The notes beneath the pieces were generated by a model. It saw nothing but the letters and a program-made list of their open reading frames with translations, was not told the DNA's origin and made no database searches. DNA of 64,000 nucleotides from Curtobacterium sp. S6 (lineage in GTDB: Bacteria > Actinomycetota > Actinomycetes > Actinomycetales > Micrococcaceae): contig NZ_JHEL01000015.1 in the NCBI RefSeq assembly GCF_000710345.2, positions 1,116,001 to 1,180,000 of the forward strand, read 5' to 3'. Made by a program: the position numbers and the translations under genes. This document shows positions 56,852-64,000 of the stretch, piece after piece (the stretch's first letter is position 1; each line of letters starts with the position of its first letter).

Positions 56852-57742
56852 ATGAGACGTATGGCACCCACCGTTGTACGCATCGACCAAGCATCACCGA
56901 ACGGCCGTCTGTTGGACGCGTCGCGACCCATCATCGACATCGAGGACGAGGGCTATACCCGAGGCGACGGCGTCTTCGAGACCATGCTCGCGGTCGACGG
57001 ATCGGTCCGCAAATTTCCGCGCCACCTGTCCCGGCTCGATCACTCCGCGCGCTTGCTGCAGCTGTGGAACCCGGGCCAGGACGCATGGCGGGCCGCCGTG
57101 GACCTCGCCCTGGGATCCGCGCCGGAGGGAACGGACACTACCCTCGGCCGCGAGCACACGGTCAAGACCCTGCTGAGCCGGGGCACCCCCGAGGAAGGGG
57201 CGTACGGCCTGGTGATCGTGACGCCCGTGCCCGCCACGACCATCGAGCAACGCACCACCGGGGTCAAGGCGATGCTGCTCCCCCGCGGCCACGATCCGGC
57301 GGAGGACTCGGATCTGCCGTGGTTGCTGTCGGGGGCCAAGACGCTGTCCTACGCGGTGAACATGGCCGTCCTGCGCTACGTCAAGTCCCTGGGGGCGCAG
57401 GAGGCCATCTTCACCGCGGCCGACCGGCGCATCCTGGAGGGCGCGACCAGTTCGGTCATCATGGCGCGCCGCACCAGGTCCGGCGTCAAGATCTACACCC
57501 CGGAGCCGAACCACGGGATCCTCCCCGGGACCACTCAGGGCGCGATCTTCGCCGGAGCGCGCGACGCCGGTTGGGATGTCGGATTCGGTCCCCTGTACCC
57601 CACGGATCTGATGGAGGCCGACGGTCTGTGGCTGGCGTCGTCCGTACGCCTCCTGGCGCCCGTCACGCACCTGAATCGCCAAGGACTGATCACCGACGGC
57701 GACCTCACCGAGGAGCTCATGGAGTTCCTGAAGAGCCATTAG
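56852..57742 (+). CDS. pabC: Aminodeoxychorismate lyase / class IV aminotransferase
   Basis: A 296-residue PLP enzyme of fold type IV. 'EDEGYTRGDGVFETMLAVDG' (~residues 31-50), PLP Lys in LSGAKTLSYAVNM, 'EGATSSVIMARRTRSGVKIY' and 'ILPGTTQGAIFAGA' are typical of PabC, which makes p-aminobenzoate for folate; a D-amino acid or branched-chain aminotransferase role cannot be excluded from sequence alone. ATG 56852 or 56861; no clear ribosome site. The FmdB gene follows after 9 nt. Confidence 0.82.
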   Translation: MRRMAPTVVRIDQASPNGRLLDASRPIIDIEDEGYTRGDGVFETMLAVDGSVRKFPRHLSRLDHSARLLQLWNPGQDAWRAAVDLALGSAPEGTDTTLGREHTVKTLLSRGTPEEGAYGLVIVTPVPATTIEQRTTGVKAMLLPRGHDPAEDSDLPWLLSGAKTLSYAVNMAVLRYVKSLGAQEAIFTAADRRILEGATSSVIMARRTRSGVKIYTPEPNHGILPGTTQGAIFAGARDAGWDVGFGPLYPTDLMEADGLWLASSVRLLAPVTHLNRQGLITDGDLTEELMEFLKSH

Positions 57743-57751
57743 GGGGTAGCC

Positions 57752-58036
57752 ATGCCGCTCTACGATTTCCGTTGCCCTTCCTGCGGGGTCTTCGAAGCCC
57801 TGTACCCCATGGACTCCGTTCCCGGTGATCGGGGGTGCCGGACCTGCTCCGAGACGGCGACCCGCGTCTATTCGCCCGTCGGGTTGTCCCGATTGGGCAC
57901 CGCCCGCGCGAACGCGATCGCCGACGGGGAGCGATCGGCCTCCGAACCGGAGGTCGTCTCCGGCCCCACCCCCGGGTCTTCTTCGGCCGCGCGGATCACG
58001 CACGATCCGCGTCATCTCAAGCTTCCCCGCCCATAG
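57752..58036 (+). CDS. fmdB: FmdB-family zinc ribbon protein
   Basis: A 94-residue protein. The zinc ribbon 'MPLYDFRCPSCGVFEALYPM' begins with the family's MP-YDYxCxxCG opening, and the second pair is CRTCS; a disordered tail with Pro/Ser follows. FmdB was first described as a regulator of the formamidase operon in Methylophilus, and here it directly precedes fmdA (23-nt gap), which supports the pairing. Confidence 0.88.
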   Translation: MPLYDFRCPSCGVFEALYPMDSVPGDRGCRTCSETATRVYSPVGLSRLGTARANAIADGERSASEPEVVSGPTPGSSSAARITHDPRHLKLPRP

Positions 58037-58059
58037 ACCACTCCGAAGAAAGGCACACC

Positions 58060-59316
58060 ATGCCCGACGTCGTATTCCCCCTCGACTCAGCAAGGTCCTT
58101 CGCAGATCAGCAGAAGATCGGTCACAACCGCTGGCACCCCGATATTCCTCCGGTCGAAACCCTGAAACGCGGTCAGACCATCCGCGTGGACTGCCGGGAG
58201 TGGTTCGACGGCGCCATCAAGAACGACGACTCGGCCGATGACATCCGCGATGCTCCGATGGACGTGGTGCACGCCTTGTCGGGTCCCTTCGCCGTCGAAG
58301 GCGCCCAGCCGGGCGACCTGCTGATCGTCGATATCCTCGACATTGGGCCCATTCCCCAGGAGACCGGGCCGCTCGCGGGCCAGGGGTGGGGCTACACCGG
58401 CATTTTTGCCAAAAATAACGGCGGAAGTTTCCTCGTGGACCAGTTTCCGGACGCCTACAAGGCGGTCTGGGATTTCACCGGCGACGTCGCGACCTCGCGG
58501 CACATCCCCGGCGTCAGTTTCACCGGGATCACCCACCCCGGGCTGATGGGGACCGCGCCATCGCACCGATTGCTCTCCGAGTGGAACCGGCGCGAAGGCG
58601 AGCTCATCGCGACGGATCCGCATCGCCTCCCGCCGCTCGCGTTGCCTCCCGAACCGAGCGGCGCGATCCTCGGAACTTTGGAGGGCGACGAGTACTCCCG
58701 CGTTGCATCCGAGGGCGCCCGCACCGCTCCCCCGCGGGAAAACGGCGGCAACCAGGACATCAAGAACTTCACCCGGGGGTCCCGGGTCTTCTATCCGGTA
58801 TTCGTCGACGGCGGCAATCTCTCCGTGGGAGACCTGCACTTCTCCCAGGGAGACGGAGAGATCACGTTCTGCGGCGCGATCGAAATGGGCGGATTCATCG
58901 ACCTGCGGGTCGACGTGCTCAAGAACGGCATGGAAACCTACGGGGTCACCGAGAACGCCATCTTCATGCCGGGACGGACCGCGCCGCAGTACTCGGAATG
59001 GCTCGCATTCTCGGGCACGTCCGTGACCCTGGACGGGGAACAGAGATACCTCGATTCCCAGCTGGCCTATCAGCGGGCCATCCTCCACGCGATCGACTAC
59101 CTCACGACCTTTGGGTACTCCCCCGAACAGGCCTACCTGCTATTGGGGGCCGCACCGATCGAGGGCCGATTCTCCGGGGTGGTGGACGTCCCGAACTCCT
59201 GCGCCACGGTCTATCTGCCGACGGAAATCTTCGACATCGACATCCGTCCGTCGGCCTCCGGCCCCACGAAGATCGACCCCGGAATGGGAGCGCCTCGCTC
59301 GGCCAATCCTTCCTGA
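58060..59316 (+). CDS. fmdA: Formamidase / acetamidase
   Basis: A 418-residue FmdA/AmdA-family amidase hydrolysing formamide to formate and ammonia. 'HNRWHPDIPPVETLKRGQTI', 'WFDGAIKNDDSADDIRD', 'LSGPFAVEGAQPGDLLIVDI', 'FTGITHPGLMGTAPS', 'NGGNQDIKNFTRGSRVFYPV', 'FSQGDGEITFCGAIEMGG' and the final 'LLLGAAPIEGRFSGVVDVPN' are family signatures. ATG 58060 follows AAAGG at 7 nt; the longer frame back to 57835 lies in fmdB. Nitrogen scavenging is the likely role. Confidence 0.93.
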   Translation: MPDVVFPLDSARSFADQQKIGHNRWHPDIPPVETLKRGQTIRVDCREWFDGAIKNDDSADDIRDAPMDVVHALSGPFAVEGAQPGDLLIVDILDIGPIPQETGPLAGQGWGYTGIFAKNNGGSFLVDQFPDAYKAVWDFTGDVATSRHIPGVSFTGITHPGLMGTAPSHRLLSEWNRREGELIATDPHRLPPLALPPEPSGAILGTLEGDEYSRVASEGARTAPPRENGGNQDIKNFTRGSRVFYPVFVDGGNLSVGDLHFSQGDGEITFCGAIEMGGFIDLRVDVLKNGMETYGVTENAIFMPGRTAPQYSEWLAFSGTSVTLDGEQRYLDSQLAYQRAILHAIDYLTTFGYSPEQAYLLLGAAPIEGRFSGVVDVPNSCATVYLPTEIFDIDIRPSASGPTKIDPGMGAPRSANPS

Positions 59317-59351
59317 CGATCTCGCACGACGCCGCCCACGGCGGACCGAGC

Positions 59352-59392
59352 ACGGACGAGGCCCCTCACCGTGGGTGAGGGGCCTCGTCCGT
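59352..59392. terminator. Bidirectional terminator between fmdA and the ABC exporter
   Basis: A perfect 19-bp stem (59352-59370 with 59374-59392) and a 3-nt GTG loop in the 98-nt gap between convergent genes. No T-run, but stability is very high. Confidence 0.82.
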
Positions 59393-59414
59393 CGGGTGCT
59401 CCGAGCCGAACCGG

Positions 59415-60833
59415 TCAGACCGTGGCGAGCGCGCGGACCGGCGAATCCCGTGCGACCGAACGGGCGGGGATCGCGGTGGCGACCGCCGTGATCACGGCGC
59501 AACCGAGCACCACGATCGCCAGGATGCCCCAGGGCAGGGCGGGGCCGAAGAAGCCGACGCCCTTGACCGACGCGAACATGCAGTAGGTTCCGACCCAGCC
59601 GTAGAGAACCCCCAGCGGAATTCCGAGGCATGCGGCGGAGAGGGTCAGCTGGCCCGACTCCCCGAAGATCATGCGCCACATCTGTCCGGTCGAGAGCCCG
59701 ATCGTCCGGAGCATGCCCAGTTCACGGCGGCGTTGCATGATGGCCGAACGCATATTGTTGGCGACGCCGATGACCGCGATGACCACGGCGAAGGCGATCA
59801 TTCCGTAAACGAACAGCAGGGCGTTGTCGATCATCTGGTGGACCACCGCGATCTGGCCGGGGTCGTAGGCCTCGCTCGAGGCCATTATGTCCACGACCGA
59901 CTTCACGGTGGATCCCACGGTTCCGAACATGACGACCAGCGTGATGCCGATGACCAAGCTCATGGAGGTGCGGGCCGACCGGAGGGGATACCTCTTCGCG
60001 TTGCCCACGGCCATCCGCCCCGGGGTCCCGTGGCCGATCACCAGCGCGGAGAGGCGGAAGAAGACCGGCATGACCCAGGCGGCGCCCACCGCGATGCCCG
60101 CGAAGGAGAGCAGCCCGCCGAAGACGGCCGGGAGAATCCCGACCGGGTTTCCGGCCGCGAGCAGCATCCCGCCGGCGATGAGCAGAGCGCCCATGCCGAC
60201 GAGGGCGATCGAAGCGCCGAGCGCGCCTGACCGGCGGCGCAGGCTGCGCCCGGTGGGTTCCACCGTGCGCCGGGTTCCTTCCAACGGAGAGACGGACAGG
60301 ACCGGCCGAGCTCCGTTCCACGCGGCCATCCAGCTGGTCACGACGACGATGACGGCCGGAGCAATCATCCAGGGGTTGAGGGCGGTGGATTGCAAGTCCA
60401 ACCCCGCGTTCTTGGCCTCGCCCCACAGGGACAGCACCCAGGTCACGGCGGCGCCCAGAACCAGCCCGACCGCGGAGCCCACCAGGCCGATGATCAGCCC
60501 CTCACCGGCAATGGCTCGGCGCAACGTCGCGGCCTTGGCACCGATGAGCCGCATCAGGGCCAGCTGCTGAATGCGGCCGGCGACGACGATCGAGAAGGTG
60601 TTGACCACCACCATGGACGAAACGAAGAGGGCGACGGCGAAGAACGTCATCGAGGTCAACACGAGCATGACGAGCAACGTCCCACCGGCCTCGCCGGTCG
60701 GATCCGTCATCTTCTGGAGCAGGCCCACCGAACCGATGAGCCCGGAGCCGAACATCGAGCCGACGACGACCACCAAAAAGGTCGTCAGGTGCTGCTGGGG
60801 ACGGTGGGTGAGTTCGCGCAGTGCGTCTTTCAT
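59415..60833 (-). CDS. ABC transporter permease, FtsX/MacB type
   Basis: A 472-residue permease with about eight to ten membrane segments. It carries two FtsX-like modules: 'VVVVGSMFGSGLIGSVG', 'MVVVNTFSIVVAGRIQQLAL' with 'MRLIGAKAATLRRAIAGEGL' in the first, and 'IGVANNMRSAIMQRRRELGM' with 'LRTIGLSTGQMWRMIFGES' in the second. These coupling motifs are typical of the exporter permeases that pair with LolD/MacB ATPases. The periplasmic domain is much smaller than in MacB. It lies 1 nt after the ATPase stop and partners it; the substrate is unknown (peptide, drug or lipid). Confidence 0.87.
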   Translation of the reverse strand: MKDALRELTHRPQQHLTTFLVVVVGSMFGSGLIGSVGLLQKMTDPTGEAGGTLLVMLVLTSMTFFAVALFVSSMVVVNTFSIVVAGRIQQLALMRLIGAKAATLRRAIAGEGLIIGLVGSAVGLVLGAAVTWVLSLWGEAKNAGLDLQSTALNPWMIAPAVIVVVTSWMAAWNGARPVLSVSPLEGTRRTVEPTGRSLRRRSGALGASIALVGMGALLIAGGMLLAAGNPVGILPAVFGGLLSFAGIAVGAAWVMPVFFRLSALVIGHGTPGRMAVGNAKRYPLRSARTSMSLVIGITLVVMFGTVGSTVKSVVDIMASSEAYDPGQIAVVHQMIDNALLFVYGMIAFAVVIAVIGVANNMRSAIMQRRRELGMLRTIGLSTGQMWRMIFGESGQLTLSAACLGIPLGVLYGWVGTYCMFASVKGVGFFGPALPWGILAIVVLGCAVITAVATAIPARSVARDSPVRALATV

Positions 60834-60834
60834 G

Positions 60835-61626
60835 TCAGTTCACCTCCAGGGAAAGCATCCGCTGAGCGATATCTTCGGCGCGGGAGGCGCCGTCGCTCTG
60901 ATCGACCAGGCGCCCGTCGGCGAGGTAGACGACGCGGTGAGCGTGAGCCGCGGCCTTGGGATCGTGGGTGACCATGACGATCGACTGACCGAGTTCCTGG
61001 GACGCCATGCGGAGCAGCTGCAAGACTTCCAGCGCCGAGCGTGAGTCGAGGTTTCCGGTCGGCTCATCCGCGAGGATCAGCGCCGGACGGGTGGCGAGCG
61101 CCCTGGCGATCGCGGCGCGTTGCTGCTGGCCGCCAGATAACTGGCTCGGGCGATGCCCCTGGCGTTCGGACAGGCCGAGACGTTGCAACAGTTCGTCGAT
61201 CCAGCGCTTCTCCGCGGCATCGGGGGATCGGCCGTCGAGTTCGAAGGGCAGCAGAATATTCTCCCGGACGTCCATCGCCGGCATCAGGTTGAAGGCCTGG
61301 AAGACGAACCCCACCCGGCGCCTGCGGACCTCCGTCAAAGCGGCGTCGTCCAGGTGGGTGATTTCCTGATCTCCGATCCACACGCGGCCCTCGGTCGGGC
61401 TTTCGAGCCCGGCCATGAGGTGCATCAACGTGGATTTTCCGGATCCGGACGGACCCATGACCGCGACGAATTCGCCGGGTTGGACCTGAAGGTTCACATT
61501 TCGGACCGCGGCGACGGCCTGGTCGCCGCCGCCGTAGACCTTGCTGACGGATTCCGCGCAGGCGATCGGCAGACCGCCGGGGGCGTTCCCGGCCCGGTGG
61601 GGGATCGCGTCGGTGTGCTGGGTCAT
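60835..61626 (-). CDS. ABC transporter ATP-binding protein (MacB/LolD type)
   Basis: A 263-residue ATPase. Walker [10 protein letters not shown] (~residue 61), Q-loop VFQAFNLMP (~111), signature '[15 protein letters not shown]' , Walker B '[13 protein letters not shown]' and switch His in [10 protein letters not shown]. All motifs intact. ATG 61626 follows GGAG at 5 nt. It pairs with the next permease. A hairpin at 61661-61698 (CTCCACT/AGTGGAG, with an inner CCCGG/CCGGG) and a GTAGA/TCTAC dyad near 61715 lie upstream and may regulate it. Confidence 0.93.
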   Translation of the reverse strand: MTQHTDAIPHRAGNAPGGLPIACAESVSKVYGGGDQAVAAVRNVNLQVQPGEFVAVMGPSGSGKSTLMHLMAGLESPTEGRVWIGDQEITHLDDAALTEVRRRRVGFVFQAFNLMPAMDVRENILLPFELDGRSPDAAEKRWIDELLQRLGLSERQGHRPSQLSGGQQQRAAIARALATRPALILADEPTGNLDSRSALEVLQLLRMASQELGQSIVMVTHDPKAAAHAHRVVYLADGRLVDQSDGASRAEDIAQRMLSLEVN

Positions 61627-61784
61627 GTCGTCTCCAAAGGTGGTGGCTTGTGCTGACACCCTCCACTTTTCCCGGTCACGGGGCCGGGCACAGTGGAGCA
61701 GAGAAGATCATGGGGTAGAGACAGTTCTACTCTTGCGACGCCGCTGCGCCACGCCGGACCCGTCGAGGACCGGCGCGGCCGGCA

Positions 61785-62579
61785 TCAGTGGAAGAACCGA
61801 TAGGTGCCCAGGAGCAGCGAGGCGCCGATGGCGAGGATCGGTATGGCCAGGCCCAGGCAGAGCGCGACCCCGTCACGCCACGAATATGAGGGCCGGTGGA
61901 CCCAGGTCCGCGGTCCCGCGCCGAATCCGCGCGCCTCCATCGTGATGGCCAGCCGGCTCGCGCGCCGCAAGGCCTGCACGATCAGCGCGAAGGATTGGGA
62001 ACCGAAACCGGTAACTCGGCTCAGAACGGACCGATCGGTACCCAACCCCCGGGCCCGGCGGGCCGCGGCGAGGGTCTCCCACTCCGCGATGACGATCCCC
62101 ACGAGGCGGAACGCCGCGACCGCGGAGAGGACAAAGCGCGCCGGGAGCCTGAAGGTCTGCGCCAGCGAGTCCCCGATCTCCCGGGCGTCCGTGGTCAACA
62201 ACAGGAGAACCGAGATCATCGCGAGCGCCCCGCCGCGCAGGGCGATGGCCACGCCGAGGCTCAGAGAATCCGAGGTGATCAGTAACGGGCCGACGTGGAG
62301 CAGGGACTGTCCGGTCTTGGCCGCCAGAATCGCCGTGGCCCACCCGCTGAACAGCGCGGCCAGGAAGACCGGCCACAACCGGACGGCGATCTCCCACGGG
62401 TTGATTCTGTTGGTCGTCATGACCGTCAAGAGCCCGGCCAGGCCGATGGTCGCCGTGAGCCAATCGGCGCTGAGCAGAAACGCCAGGGTCAGCAACGCGC
62501 CCAGAAGGATCTTGACGGCCGGGTTGACCCGGCCCAGGCCCGAATCCGCGGCCGGCGCGCTATTCATCAGGTCGACCAT
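61785..62579 (-). CDS. ecfT: Energy-coupling factor transporter transmembrane protein EcfT
   Basis: A 264-residue membrane scaffold with about five to six helices ('ILLGALLTLAFLLSADWL', 'ALFSGWATAILAA', 'LAMISVLLLLTT'). Two coupling motifs for the ATPases are visible: ARRARG and 'TMEARGFGAGPRTW'. It links vitamin- or metal-binding S-components to the EcfA ATPases. ATG 62579 follows AAAGGA at 7 nt; ATG 62567, which overlaps the ATPase stop as TGATG, is an alternative. The S-component should lie beyond the window edge. Confidence 0.85.
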   Translation of the reverse strand: MVDLMNSAPAADSGLGRVNPAVKILLGALLTLAFLLSADWLTATIGLAGLLTVMTTNRINPWEIAVRLWPVFLAALFSGWATAILAAKTGQSLLHVGPLLITSDSLSLGVAIALRGGALAMISVLLLLTTDAREIGDSLAQTFRLPARFVLSAVAAFRLVGIVIAEWETLAAARRARGLGTDRSVLSRVTGFGSQSFALIVQALRRASRLAITMEARGFGAGPRTWVHRPSYSWRDGVALCLGLAIPILAIGASLLLGTYRFFH

Positions 62580-64000
62580 GCGACGGTCCTTTCCACCGAG
62601 TCCTCGCGAGCGGTGCCCGGTCGCGGCTCCGGGGGCGCACCGCTGAGCCGATATTCCCGGCCTCCCAGGGCGGCGACGAAATCGGCATCGTGCGTCACCG
62701 AGACCACGGCGACGCCGTCTTGAAGCACCTCGCGCAAGAGGTCCACGAGAGCGGCCCAGGTCCTCGCGTCCTGTCCGAACGTGGGTTCGTCGAGCACCAG
62801 AACGCGGGGCCGCGCGGACAACGCCGTGCCGACCGACAGCCGGCGTTTTTCCCCGCCCGAGAGCGTGAACGGGTTGGCCTCGGCCACGTGGTCCAGGCCA
62901 AGCCGTTCGAGGAGTTCGGCCGCGGTCTCTTCGGGACTCTTGCGGGTGCCACCGTTGGCCTCGGCTTCCCGAGACGTCAGGGTGGCCCCGAGAAGAAGCT
63001 CGTCGCGGACCGTCGACTTCACGAACTGGTGTTCCGGCTCTTGGAACACCGTGCCGATGCGCGCGATCAGCTGGGTGGAGGACCAGCGGACCGGATCCCA
63101 CGAGGCGCGACGCCGTCTCGGCCTCGGGGCCGTTGCCTGGTCCCTCAGCGCGTCGGAGGCGCAGACCCATCCGTGTGTCGGCTCGGCGAGACCCGCGAGG
63201 GTCAGGGCGAGCGTCGATTTTCCGGCACCGTTCGCCCCCGTGATCGCCAGGTGCTCACCGCGGCGGATCGCCAGATCGATGCCGCTGGCCGCCGCGGGTC
63301 CCGGGCGTCGCGCCGTGACCGGGGCATCCGGTGAGGCCAAGACCTCTCGGCGGCGCGCGCGGACCCACCGCCGGTCGGCGGGACGACGGGATACGGCCAG
63401 TTCGCGCGCCTCCACGAGGGTTTCCCCGGGGGCGCTTGCCTCCCCGGCGGCGGCGCGTGGCGTGTGTCCGGGGACCCACACCCCGGCGTCGATGAGTTCC
63501 CGGCGCGCATCCTTCAAGACCCGCTCGGGAGGCCCGTCGTGGCGTATTCCTCCCCCGGCGGCCAGCACGATGACGCGATCGACGTGGTCCGCCCACACCG
63601 CGACCCGGTGTTCGACCACGATCATCGTGGCCCCGTAGGAGCCCACGGCGTCCAAGACGGCGTCGCGGACCTCGATCACGCCGTCCGGGTCCAGGTTGGC
63701 CGTGGGCTCGTCCAACAGGAGCAGCCCCGGTTCCATCGCGAGGATCCCGGCGAGCCCCAACCGTTGCTTCTGGCCGCCCGAGAGAGCCGACGTGGGGTGC
63801 TCCCAGTCGAGGTCGAGGCCGACGGAAGACAGGGCCTTCCGGCAGCGCGGCACGATGTCCTCGGGGGCTACCCCCAGGTTCTCGGGGCCGAAGGCGAGGT
63901 CGTCGCCGATCCGGGACAGCACGATCGAGGACTCGGGGTCCTGCTGCATGAGCCCCACCCTGCCGCGGGCCTCGCGGGCCGGCCGGCCGTCGATGCTCAG
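62567..64000 (-). CDS. Double ATPase of an ECF transporter (partial, N-terminus missing)
   Basis: At least 477 residues, running off the window edge, with two ABC ATPase domains in one chain. Domain 1 (partial) shows the Q-loop 'VGLMQQDPESS', signature 'LSGGQKQRLGLAGIL', Walker B 'LLLLDEPTANLDP' and switch His; its Walker A lies outside. Domain 2 has Walker A 'ITGANGAGKSTL', Q-loop FQEPEHQFV, 'LSGGEKRRLSV' and 'VLVLDEPTFGQD'. Such fused EcfA1-EcfA2 proteins with EcfT occur in YkoD-like thiamine-precursor and CbiO-like transporters. Substrate unknown here. Confidence 0.88.
   Translation of the reverse strand: MSIDGRPAREARGRVGLMQQDPESSIVLSRIGDDLAFGPENLGVAPEDIVPRCRKALSSVGLDLDWEHPTSALSGGQKQRLGLAGILAMEPGLLLLDEPTANLDPDGVIEVRDAVLDAVGSYGATMIVVEHRVAVWADHVDRVIVLAAGGGIRHDGPPERVLKDARRELIDAGVWVPGHTPRAAAGEASAPGETLVEARELAVSRRPADRRWVRARRREVLASPDAPVTARRPGPAAASGIDLAIRRGEHLAITGANGAGKSTLALTLAGLAEPTHGWVCASDALRDQATAPRPRRRRASWDPVRWSSTQLIARIGTVFQEPEHQFVKSTVRDELLLGATLTSREAEANGGTRKSPEETAAELLERLGLDHVAEANPFTLSGGEKRRLSVGTALSARPRVLVLDEPTFGQDARTWAALVDLLREVLQDGVAVVSVTHDADFVAALGGREYRLSGAPPEPRPGTAREDSVERTVAWST

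Overview
The window is a stretch of high-G+C actinobacterial chromosome. Gene content points to Micrococcales, probably Micrococcaceae: a GlxR-type cAMP regulator, HspR with HAIR boxes, a zinc-finger-less DnaJ inside the dnaK operon, MarP, DUF3073 and the helicase/Tad neighbourhood. This placement is inferred from gene content, not from a search. Genes are densely packed, often with 4-nt ATGA-type overlaps. I see no insertion sequence, prophage, CRISPR array or rRNA, and only one tRNA.

Layout. 1-2 kb: the N-terminal part of a HemK-like methyltransferase (cut by the window edge), TrhO and a flavin-dependent PPOX protein. 2-9.6 kb: a DEAH helicase facing a minus-strand Tad-type secretion operon (ssd-tadA-tadB-tadC-pilin-tadE-tadE-like). 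9.6-13.4 kb: a CHY zinc-finger protein, a stand-alone family A DNA polymerase, a NUDIX hydrolase and endonuclease III. 13.5-20 kb: acsA with a strongly palindromic leader, aroQ, marP, glxR, a second NUDIX gene, ridA and a DUF4177-like gene. 20-29.4 kb: ponA, a metallophosphoesterase, a fused FAD/Fe-S dehydrogenase, tRNA-Pro(CGG), an MFS exporter and a zinc alcohol dehydrogenase. 29.5-37 kb: udk, an HNH nuclease and a complete lactate module (lutABC divergent from lctP-lldR). 37-44.2 kb: purC, purD, an asparaginase, two small genes, purF and purM. 44.3-55.6 kb: DUF3073, a sirtuin, clpB, small membrane proteins, a HAD hydrolase, trmB, then hspR-dnaJ-grpE-dnaK. 55.7-64 kb: a low-Mr phosphatase, a P-loop kinase, pabC, fmdB-fmdA, a MacB/FtsX-type ABC exporter and an ECF transporter module that runs off the window edge.

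How the genes work together. Two regulatory circuits can be read from the DNA. (i) Lactate: LldR is encoded with its permease, and an exact LldR-type operator lies at the predicted start point of a recognisable lctP promoter. A weaker copy lies on the lutABC side and a GlxR-like half-match just downstream. (ii) Heat shock: HspR closes the dnaK operon, and HAIR boxes flank the dnaK promoter and precede clpB. A GlxR-like site also lies upstream of acsA, 4 kb from glxR. Acs carries the C-terminal lysine that sirtuins deacetylate in other bacteria, and a sirtuin gene is present 29 kb away.

Most of the window is ordinary core genome. The best candidates for something undescribed are the 20-nt perfect palindrome in the acsA leader, the two-tier hairpin between adh and udk, the hairpins splitting the dnaK operon, and the helicase-linked Tad apparatus with three pilin-like proteins and no visible prepilin peptidase.
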